In this document: in pieces, positions 1 through 4,820 of the stretch
Position numbering within the stretch: the stretch's first letter is position 1
Layout of the letters: every line of letters begins with the position of its first letter
Assembly: GCA_035693105.1 (NCBI GenBank)
Contig: DASSHC010000207.1
Span: 1-7,855 of the forward strand
Length of the DNA: 7,855 nt
Reading direction: 5' to 3'
Source: DASSHC01 sp035693105
GTDB taxonomy: Bacteria > Chloroflexota > Chloroflexia > Thermomicrobiales > Thermomicrobiaceae
The notes under the pieces: generated by a model
Told to the model about the DNA's origin: nothing
What the model saw: the letters and a program-made list of their open reading frames with translations, nothing else
Database searches by the model: none
Position numbers and translations under genes: made by a program

Positions 1-50
1 CCCAGCGCGACCCCGGCGGCGGAACCCCGGGTTAGTTCCTCAAACGCCAT
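1..50 (-). CDS. 5' end of a minus-strand gene, partial, unrecognised
   Basis: Reading leftwards from an ATG at 50-48 gives sixteen open codons, MAFEELTRGSAAGVAL, before the window edge. The sequence resembles a natural N-terminus: a short acidic helix followed by a Gly/Ala/Val stretch that could lead into a membrane or glycine-zipper helix. Codons are GC-rich at third positions, as in the neighbours. No strong Shine-Dalgarno site is visible upstream, which lowers confidence. If real, it is divergent from the gene at 268. Product unknown: small glycine-rich membrane proteins often start in this way, but 16 residues cannot decide a family. Confidence 0.4.
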   Translation of the reverse strand, partial: MAFEELTRGSAAGVAL

Positions 51-267
51 CAAGCCCGCGCGTCAAGCGGCGCCGAGCCTCCGGGGCTGCCTGGCGCTGC
101 CCAGCGCGAACGCCCCGGGAAGCGCGCCACGCCTCCCCCGCCATGTCTTCCCGGAAACCCCCGTCCCCAGTTTGCGCTGTGGCAAAGACCACGCGCGCCG
201 TTTCCGCCATGATGGGGGCGGTGAATCGGTGCGCGGCGCCGGCCGCGGCGAGGGCGAGGAGAGCCAG
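51..267. other. Divergent intergenic region, structured, no gene seen
   Basis: This gap lies between the presumed minus-strand start at 50 and the plus-strand start at 268. Open frames through it translate to Arg/Gly/Pro-rich sequence typical of non-coding high-GC DNA. It holds a nested inverted repeat at 81-118 (listed separately) and a small inverted repeat TTTGC (171-175) / GCAAA (182-186) that could be an operator. No promoter with acceptable -35 and -10 boxes could be picked out on either strand. Confidence 0.5.
81..118. repeat. Nested inverted repeat (stem-loop)
   Basis: CCGGGGC at 81-87 pairs perfectly with GCCCCGG at 112-118. Inside it GCGCTG at 94-99 is the reverse complement of CAGCGC at 102-107. 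As RNA this would be a two-stage hairpin with an internal loop. No T-tract follows on either strand, so it is not a standard intrinsic terminator. In DNA this GC-rich such structures can arise by chance. A regulatory role in the leader of the following gene is only a possibility. Confidence 0.4.
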
Positions 268-510
268 ATGAGCTTCGACGACGACCGGTCATTTGGACAC
301 CTGCACGACGCCGACGTGAGCGACGACGGCGATCACGAATGCCACTACTCCACCAGCCAGCCGGCGCCGACGCAGTGGGTCGCCGTCGGCGTCACCTCGC
401 TGCTGGATCAGGGCGATCCCCGGCACCGGATGCTAGTCGGGACCGGTAGCAGCGAGGCGGCCGCGATCCGTGCCCTGCGGCGGCGCTGCCGGTGGCTGAG
501 CGCGGGCTAA
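268..510 (+). CDS. Unrecognised 80-residue protein with acidic His/Cys-containing N-terminus
   Basis: An ATG at 268 is preceded by GAGGAGAG (256-263) at good Shine-Dalgarno spacing. This is preferred over a TTG at 172, whose extension is low-complexity and lacks such a site. The N-terminal third (residues 4-26) is strongly acidic, with eight Asp plus His11, His13, His23, Cys25 and His26, a composition that could bind metal. Residues 37-77 look like a small alpha/beta unit: a strand (WVAVGVTSLL), a turn with GDPRHR, a second strand (MLVGTG), then a basic helix ending AIRALRRRCRWL. No family is recognised. It stops 45 bases before the NDH-2-like gene and may be co-transcribed with it. No signal peptide or membrane segment is visible. 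Confidence 0.65.
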   Translation: MSFDDDRSFGHLHDADVSDDGDHECHYSTSQPAPTQWVAVGVTSLLDQGDPRHRMLVGTGSSEAAAIRALRRRCRWLSAG

Positions 511-555
511 CCAGCCCAGCGATTGCGCGTTGAGGAAGCAAGAAAGCCGGACGGT

Positions 556-1941
556 ATGTCATACGCACCTCTGCCCGCCGGACGACCGGCCAACCCCCGC
601 ATTCTGGTGGTCGGTGGCGGCTTCGCCGGCGTCTACACGGCCTACGAACTCCAGCGGCGGCTGCGCCACCGCCGCCCGATGATCGACATCGTCAATCGCG
701 AGAACTTCTTCGTCTTCTACCCGCTGATCCCCGAGATCGTCTCCGGCGCGATCGAGACCGAGCACATCTTGACACCGATCCGGCTCGTCGTGCCGCAGGC
801 CACGCTCTTCGTCGGCGAGGTCAGCGCGATCGATCTGCGGACCCAGCAGGTCACGATCGCGCGCGGGCTGGAAGGACAGCCCCACAGCCTCTGCCGCCAC
901 GAGTACGACTATCTGGTGCTGGCGCTCGGTGGCACCCTCAACACCAGTCGCATCCCCGGCCTGAGCGAGCACGCCTACGATGTCCAGCGCCTCTCCCACG
1001 CCTTCGCGCTGCGCAACCACCTGATCGATATTCTCGAGCAGGCCAATATCGAGCCGGACGCGGCGGCCCGGCGGCGCTTGCTCACCTTCGTGGTCATCGG
1101 CGGCGGCACCACCGGCGTCGAGGTCGCGGCGGAGATCCGCGACCTGGTCCACGACGCCCTCGACCACTACCGCTATCTCGATCCGGCGGAGATCCGGATC
1201 CTGCTGGTGCACGGCGGCGAGCGCATTCTGCCGGGGCTCGCGCCGAGCCTGGCCGGTTTCGCCGCCGGCCGGCTGCGCGAGCGCGGCGTCGAACTGCTGC
1301 TCAACCGGCACGTCGTCGCGGTCGAGCCGACCGCCGTGCGGCTGGACGACGGCAGCGTGATCCCCAGCGAGACGGTCGTCGGCTCGGTCGGGCTCCAGCC
1401 CAATCCGCTGGTGCGCGGCCTGCCCGTGCCGCACGACCGGCGGGGGCGGGTCATCGTCGACGAGACGCTCAACGTGCCGGGCTACCCCAATGTCTGGGCG
1501 CTGGGTGACAACGCCTCGGTCATCGACCCGCACACCGGCGAGCCCTATCCCCAGACCGCCCAGCACGCCGTGCGCGAGGCGCGGGTGGTGGCGCACAACA
1601 TCGCCGCGCGCCTCGAGCGGACCGAGGCCAGGCGGATCGACTACCGCACGCGCGGTCAACTCGTGGCGCTGGGGCATCGCTCGGCGGTGGCCGATCTGCG
1701 CGGGCACACCTTCTCCGGCTTCCCGGCCTGGTGGCTCTGGCGCACCTACTACCTGGCGCAACTGCCGCACTGGGAGAAGCGGCTGCGGGTGGCCTTCGAC
1801 TGGACGCTCGACCTCCTCTTCCCGCGCTCGCTGGTGCAGCTCAAGGTCGGCCAGCATCGGTCGCCACCCGCACCGACGCCGGCGAGCACAGCGGACGCGT
1901 CCATCCGAGAGGCGCGCGCCGAGCCGCTGGCGCGCGCCTGA
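556..1941 (+). CDS. NDH-2-like NAD(P)/FAD-dependent oxidoreductase (type II NADH dehydrogenase family)
   Basis: This gene encodes a two-dinucleotide-fold flavoprotein that would pass electrons from NAD(P)H via FAD, most likely to membrane quinone, without pumping protons. An N-terminal FAD-binding GGGFAG sits at residues 20-25 after a hydrophobic strand, and a second Rossmann motif, GGGTTG at 182-187 followed by VE, would bind NAD(P)H. ALGDNA around Asp318 is the late FAD-contacting motif. The C-terminus (about 388-430) carries the aromatic, amphipathic segment with WWLW at 392-395 and LDLLFPR, which anchors this family to the membrane face. A Pro/Ala-rich tail of about 30 residues follows. 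ATG 556 is chosen over TTG 523 because the Rossmann strand then starts near residue 15; TGAGGAAG (531-538) lies somewhat far upstream. The protein has 461 residues, within the family's range. The quinone-site motif reads AQHAVR rather than the classical AQxAxQ, so the acceptor is not certain. Confidence 0.9.
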   Translation: MSYAPLPAGRPANPRILVVGGGFAGVYTAYELQRRLRHRRPMIDIVNRENFFVFYPLIPEIVSGAIETEHILTPIRLVVPQATLFVGEVSAIDLRTQQVTIARGLEGQPHSLCRHEYDYLVLALGGTLNTSRIPGLSEHAYDVQRLSHAFALRNHLIDILEQANIEPDAAARRRLLTFVVIGGGTTGVEVAAEIRDLVHDALDHYRYLDPAEIRILLVHGGERILPGLAPSLAGFAAGRLRERGVELLLNRHVVAVEPTAVRLDDGSVIPSETVVGSVGLQPNPLVRGLPVPHDRRGRVIVDETLNVPGYPNVWALGDNASVIDPHTGEPYPQTAQHAVREARVVAHNIAARLERTEARRIDYRTRGQLVALGHRSAVADLRGHTFSGFPAWWLWRTYYLAQLPHWEKRLRVAFDWTLDLLFPRSLVQLKVGQHRSPPAPTPASTADASIREARAEPLARA

Positions 1942-1961
1942 GCGGGCTGGGGAGACGCGCG

Positions 1962-2927
1962 GTGCTGTTGGAGCGCAACGTTCCCCTGTCCGATGTCGTC
2001 TGGTACCGCATCGGCGGCCCGGCGCGCGTCCTCCTCTCGGTCCGCGACGCGCCCGGGCTGGAGCACGCCATCGCGTTCGTCGAGCGGCAGCGCCCGCCGC
2101 GCCTGCTGGTGATCGGGCGAGGTTCGAATCTGGTCCTGCCGGACGGCCCGTTCGACGGGGTCGTGATCCGGCTGCTGGGCGGCGCGCTGCCGCCTGGCGC
2201 GCAGCGGCACGGGGCAACCGTCGAGGTCTTCGGCGGGACGCTGCTCAACGACCTGGCCCGCTCGACCCTCGACGACGGCCTGGTCGGGCTCGAATGGGCC
2301 GGTGGACTGCCCGGCACGGTGGGGGCGGCGCTGCGCGGCAACGCCGGGGCCTTCGGCGGCACGATCGCGGAGTGCGTGCGCCGCGTCACGGTGGTCGCGC
2401 TGGAAGCCGGCAAGAGTCACGTGCTGGAGCTCGACCACGCGGCCATGCGCTTCGGCTACCGCGACAGCCGCCTGAAGCACGAGCGCGACTGGATCGTCTT
2501 GCGCGCGGCCTTCGAGCTGCCGCCCGCTGCCGAGCCGGCGGTGGACGAGGCCCGGCGCGCCTACCAGCGGCACGTCGCCCAGCGGCGCCGGCGCCACCCG
2601 CTGGAGTATCCGAACTGCGGCTCGGTCTTCAAGAACCTTACCGAGCCGGACGAGATCGCGCGGGTGCTGGAGCGCTGGCCGGACCTCGACGCGCGCGTGC
2701 GCGGCGAGTGGCACGGCAAGGTGCCGATCGCCGCCGTCATCGAGCGGCTGGGGCTGGCCGGGCTCACGGCCGGCGGCGCGCGGCTCTCATCCCGGCACCA
2801 GAACTTCATCGTCAACCTGGGCGGAGCCAGCGCGGCGGATGTGCGGACGGTCATCGCGCGGGTGCGGGGTGCCGTGGAGCGTGCCCTCGGCTTCAGCCCG
2901 CAACTGGAGATCGAACTGGTCGATTGA
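1962..2927 (+). CDS. murB: UDP-N-acetylenolpyruvoylglucosamine reductase (MurB)
   Basis: MurB reduces UDP-GlcNAc-enolpyruvate to UDP-MurNAc with NADPH and FAD, the second committed step of peptidoglycan precursor synthesis in the cytoplasm. Family marks appear in order: YRIGGPA at 15-21; GRGSN at 52-56; GLPGTVG at 115-121 with NAGAFGG at 127-133 (FAD domain); FGYRDS at 164-169 carrying the active-site Arg; NCGSVFKN at 218-225 with the proton-donating Ser221; then LSSRHQNFIVN and a final LEIEL, where Glu318 probably matches the catalytic Glu. The GTG start at 1962 follows GGGGAG (1949-1954) by seven bases and puts the conserved YRIGG near residue 15 as expected. Upstream in-frame sequence overlapping the preceding gene is spurious. 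The protein has 321 residues and ends only three residues after that Glu. It begins 20 bases after the NDH-2-like stop, so the two are probably co-transcribed, away from any other visible cell-wall genes. Confidence 0.95.
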   Translation: MLLERNVPLSDVVWYRIGGPARVLLSVRDAPGLEHAIAFVERQRPPRLLVIGRGSNLVLPDGPFDGVVIRLLGGALPPGAQRHGATVEVFGGTLLNDLARSTLDDGLVGLEWAGGLPGTVGAALRGNAGAFGGTIAECVRRVTVVALEAGKSHVLELDHAAMRFGYRDSRLKHERDWIVLRAAFELPPAAEPAVDEARRAYQRHVAQRRRRHPLEYPNCGSVFKNLTEPDEIARVLERWPDLDARVRGEWHGKVPIAAVIERLGLAGLTAGGARLSSRHQNFIVNLGGASAADVRTVIARVRGAVERALGFSPQLEIELVD

Positions 2928-2951
2928 ACGGAGCCGGTCCGCGGGTACAAT
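2924..2951 (+). promoter_or_regulatory. Candidate housekeeping-sigma promoter overlapping the murB stop
   Basis: A -35-like TTGAAC at 2924-2929 and a -10-like TACAAT at 2946-2951 are separated by 16 bases. The -35 box matches the consensus at four of six positions and the -10 at five of six, unusual in DNA this GC-rich. The -35 box includes the murB stop codon. Transcription would start near 2958 and give a leader of roughly 50 bases to the small gene at 3007. Confidence 0.5.
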
Positions 2952-3006
2952 GCGGGGCGACGCGGGCGAGCCGCGCCATCGATCCTGGGCAGGAAGGACA
3001 TCCGCC

Positions 3007-3153
3007 GTGAACGCCGCGGCCATCATCTCCGCGATCCTGATCATCGCGCTCGGCATCACGCTCCTCGGGGCGATCGTCATCAGCCTGCTGGCGGTCGCGG
3101 GGCGGCTGCTCTTCGCGGACCTGAGGGATCAGCCGGCGGAGGAGACACCCTAA
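3007..3153 (+). CDS. 48-residue single-pass membrane peptide, function unknown
   Basis: A GTG start at 3007 lies nine bases after a strong AGGAAGG site (2991-2997). The peptide is one long hydrophobic helix (about residues 4-36, Ala/Ile/Leu/Val-rich) followed by a short charged tail ending DLRDQPAEETP. The tail would face the cytoplasm if the N-terminus is outside, but topology is not certain. There is no cleavage motif, so it is probably an anchored membrane peptide, not an exported one. It starts 79 bases after murB and has its own candidate promoter, and it converges on the minus-strand genes. No family is recognised. The Shine-Dalgarno site, membrane helix and charged end support it as a real gene despite its length. 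Confidence 0.65.
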   Translation: MNAAAIISAILIIALGITLLGAIVISLLAVAGRLLFADLRDQPAEETP

Positions 3154-3196
3154 CGGGGCAGCCAAGCCGGCCGGTCGCGGCCAGTCGAGCAGCCCA

Positions 3197-3226
3197 CGGG
3201 CCGAACTTTGCCCGGCGATTATTTTT
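3197..3226 (+). terminator. Possible intrinsic terminator in the convergent gap
   Basis: CGGGC at 3197-3201 and GCCCG at 3210-3214 form a five-base-pair GC stem with an eight-base loop, followed after four bases by TTATTTTT (3219-3226). This would end plus-strand transcripts from murB and the 48-residue gene. The stem is short and the T-run is offset, so it is a weak candidate. The T-run also encodes the last codons and stop of the minus-strand gene. A second small hairpin, GGCCG/CGGCC, lies at 3169-3182. Confidence 0.4.
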
Positions 3227-3401
3227 CCGGCTCACTCCGGTGGAGAACACCGAGCAGGACGAGCGCCTCACAGACCAGCGCGAGCCCGAGCAGGGTCGTC
3301 AAGGTCCGCGGCTCGAGCGTGTCGAGCAGGTTGAGGATGATCACCACCACCGCCAGCCCGAACGCCGCGCTGGCCAGCGCCTGCTGCAGCGAGTACTTCA
3401 C
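3219..3401 (-). CDS. 60-residue two-helix membrane protein, function unknown
   Basis: The GTG start at 3401-3399 has a near-perfect AGGAGG Shine-Dalgarno site (complement of 3408-3413) six bases upstream, good evidence for translation. The protein begins MKYSLQQAL, then has two hydrophobic helices at about residues 10-25 and 35-52 joined by a short loop with DTLEPRT, and a polar C-terminus HRSEPEK. It is probably an integral membrane protein with both ends on the same side. It lies 69 bases downstream of the DUF488 gene on the same strand and may share its transcript. No family is recognised. Confidence 0.75.
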   Translation of the reverse strand: MKYSLQQALASAAFGLAVVVIILNLLDTLEPRTLTTLLGLALVCEALVLLGVLHRSEPEK

Positions 3402-3470
3402 CGGTCGCCTCCTTCCACTCCGTGTGCGCAGCTCGAGGCGCGTTCGAGCGGCGCGACGGTTCCGGCGTGG

Positions 3471-3848
3471 CTACGCGTGAGCGTGCCCCGGCTGGTGCAG
3501 CATCGCGTCCAGTTCGTCGCGGATGACCGCGGCCTCGCTGATCTGACCGGCGCGCGCCGCGTAGAGGAGCGTGACGGCGCCGTGACGTGCCCGCTCGGCC
3601 AGGTCCTGCAGGATATGCTGCGACTCCGGCTGGGCCAATTCCTGGCGGTAGCGCGCCTGGAACTCCGGCCACTTCTCCGGGTCGTGGCCGTACCACTTGC
3701 GCAGTTCAGTGGAGGGCGCGAGGTCCTTGTCCCAGGCGTCGAGGTGCGCCTCCGTCTTCTTCACGCCGCGCGGCCAGAGGCGATCGACCAACACGCGGTA
3801 GCCGTCCTCCGGCGAGGCCGGCTCGTAGATGCGCTTCATCTGAATCAT
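3471..3848 (-). CDS. DUF488 family protein (YeaO-like)
   Basis: This 125-residue cytoplasmic protein matches the DUF488/YeaO family, small single-domain proteins of unknown biochemical role. Family motifs are clear: MKRIYEP at the start; DRLWPRG at 22-28; WDKDLAPS at 39-46; LRKWYGHDPEKW at 49-60; then F63 and RY 66-67; and LLYAAR at 94-99 in the last strand. In many relatives the segment after LLYAA runs K/R-D-x-x-x-N-x-A; here it is RAGQISEA, so the usual Asp and Asn look replaced. The ATG at 3848 follows GGGGAAGG (complement of 3859-3866) at ten bases; Met4 is an alternative start. It lies 50 bases after the 164-residue membrane gene on the same strand, so co-expression is likely. Confidence 0.88.
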   Translation of the reverse strand: MIQMKRIYEPASPEDGYRVLVDRLWPRGVKKTEAHLDAWDKDLAPSTELRKWYGHDPEKWPEFQARYRQELAQPESQHILQDLAERARHGAVTLLYAARAGQISEAAVIRDELDAMLHQPGHAHA

Positions 3849-3898
3849 GGCGGCGTTGCCTTCCCCGTGCCGCCCGGCTGCCGCCGGCTGAAGGCGCG

Positions 3899-4393
3899 TC
3901 AGCGGCGAGTGCGGCCGCGGCTGCTCTCGGTGTCGAGCATAGCACGGGCGACGCGTACCCAGCGGTTGGTCTGCCGCGGGCGAGACGGCTGCCTGGTGCT
4001 GGTGGTGGTCGTAGTAGCCGCCCGCGGCGCGGCCGCCGCGGAGCCGGGCCGGGGTGGGCGCGGCTTGCCGCCCAAGAGCATGGCGCGCGCGGCACGGACC
4101 CAGTGCTTGGCGGCGAAGGGGTGTTTGGCCGGCTCCAGGTGGCCGCCACGCCGGCGCCAGAGCCAGTGGCTCAGCTTCATGGTGATGAAGCCGCCGATGA
4201 CCGCGAAGACGAAGGAGAAGCTCTCCGGGCTCAGCGAGACGAGGCCGGGATGGCCGAAGTGGAGCACCACCAGCAGGACGTAGGTCGCCAGGTAGCCGAC
4301 GATCCAGGCGGCGGTCTCGGCGATCGCCTGCCCCATACGCCGGCACTGGCGCCAGGCCAGGAAGTAGATTGCGACAACGAAGATCGGCGACAC
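3899..4393 (-). CDS. 164-residue membrane protein with basic C-terminal tail and duplicated motif, function unknown
   Basis: The GTG start at 4393-4391 has AAGGA (complement of 4399-4403) five bases upstream. A hydrophobic N-terminus (residues 3-14, PIFVVAIYFLAW) is followed by two membrane helices at about 28-45 and 57-73, ending in WLWRRR, a basic stop-transfer. The remaining 85 residues are basic and low-complexity (Pro, Ala, and a Thr run at 127-131) and probably cytoplasmic. They contain the motif WVRxARAML twice, at 98-106 and 145-153. No family is recognised. It is the first of three closely spaced minus-strand genes and is divergent from the histidine kinase. The tail's low complexity leaves some doubt about its exact extent, but the membrane part looks genuine. 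Confidence 0.7.
   Translation of the reverse strand: MSPIFVVAIYFLAWRQCRRMGQAIAETAAWIVGYLATYVLLVVLHFGHPGLVSLSPESFSFVFAVIGGFITMKLSHWLWRRRGGHLEPAKHPFAAKHWVRAARAMLLGGKPRPPRPGSAAAAPRAATTTTTSTRQPSRPRQTNRWVRVARAMLDTESSRGRTRR
3935..3970. repeat. Copy 1 of an imperfect 36-base direct repeat
   Basis: This segment matches 4076-4111 at 27 of 36 positions, with the copies offset by 141 bases (47 codons). It encodes the second WVRVARAML motif of the minus-strand 164-residue protein. Several mismatches are synonymous, so the repeat looks maintained at protein level. Confidence 0.6.
4076..4111. repeat. Copy 2 of an imperfect 36-base direct repeat
   Basis: This is the partner of 3935-3970. It encodes the first motif, WVRAARAML, at residues 98-106 of the minus-strand membrane protein. 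The sequence between the copies is a Pro/Ala/Thr-rich linker. Confidence 0.6.
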
Positions 4394-4493
4394 GTGCGTC
4401 CTTATCTCGCGTGGCGACGACGAACACTCTGAAGCCTACCCAATTCGCACCTTCCCCGCCACGGGGTCAATCAGCTTCCGACCGCTCGCGGTT

Positions 4494-4522
4494 TTGCCGG
4501 TGGGGACGGCATCCTTCATAAT
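4494..4522 (+). promoter_or_regulatory. Candidate promoter upstream of the histidine kinase
   Basis: TTGCCG at 4494-4499 (four of six -35 positions) and CATAAT at 4517-4522 (five of six -10 positions) are separated by 17 bases. This is one of the few AT-rich patches in the region. A transcript from here would have a leader of about 290 bases before the kinase start at 4821. Confidence 0.35.
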
Positions 4523-4723
4523 ACGCGATAGGCGGGCCGGCTGGGCTCGGTCCGCGCTGGGCACCACCCTGATCCGCGTTCGCGGCCCGAGATGTGCAAC
4601 CACATTGGTCCGTTCGAACGCTGGGTTCTGGGTATGGCCGCTCGGGTGACGGCCAGACAGCACGACACGCGACCGCACCCGGCACGGTTCGGCTGCCCTG
4701 GCCTGTCGCAAATGAGCCGGCGA

Positions 4724-4748
4724 ACGGTCGCGCGAGCGCGCCGACCGT
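4724..4748. repeat. Inverted repeat upstream of the histidine kinase
   Basis: ACGGTCG at 4724-4730 is the exact reverse complement of CGACCGT at 4742-4748, with an 11-base GC-rich spacer. It lies 72 bases before the kinase start codon. There is no T-tract, so it is not an intrinsic terminator. A regulator-binding site or a leader hairpin is possible but unproven. Confidence 0.35.
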
Positions 4749-4820
4749 GGCGAGATCCGGCGAGCACGCCGCGGCGAGAAGCGCGGGTGAGGCCGCGTAG
4801 GGATCGGGAACGGGGACTCC

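Larger units (their letters stand above)
4394..4820. other. 427-base divergent intergenic region, no convincing gene
   Basis: This region separates the minus-strand membrane gene from the histidine kinase. Open frames on both strands give Arg/Pro/Ser-rich sequence without recognisable motifs. A 27-codon minus-strand frame (4519-4436) reads more naturally but lacks a ribosome binding site. The region contains a candidate plus-strand promoter (4494-4522) and a 7-bp inverted repeat (4724-4748). The stretch around 4585-4640 is less GC-rich than the surroundings. It presumably holds the control sites of both flanking units and may carry decayed coding sequence. Confidence 0.5.

Noticed and set aside
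22..32. AACCC/GGGTT palindrome
   Set aside because: It has only a one-base centre, lies within the presumed coding start, and is short enough to occur by chance.
38..66. A TTGACG (complement of 61-66) as a -35 box for the minus-strand gene at 50
   Set aside because: The expected -10 position reads TTGAGG, and the resulting transcript would start inside the gene.
1731..1961. An N-terminal extension of murB
   Set aside because: It overlaps the preceding gene and shows no MurB homology. The GTG at 1962 has a well-placed GGGGAG.
559..2217. A 552-codon open frame on the minus strand
   Set aside because: It lies opposite the NDH-2-like gene and the start of murB, with low-complexity translation and no family features.
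1490..3010. A 506-codon plus-strand open frame
   Set aside because: It overlaps the NDH-2-like gene and murB out of frame, and its translation is almost only Arg, Ala, Gly and Pro.
4436..4519. A 27-codon minus-strand frame beginning MKDAVPTGKT
   Set aside because: The translation looks somewhat natural, but no ribosome binding site precedes it and no family is recognised. It could be a decayed fragment.
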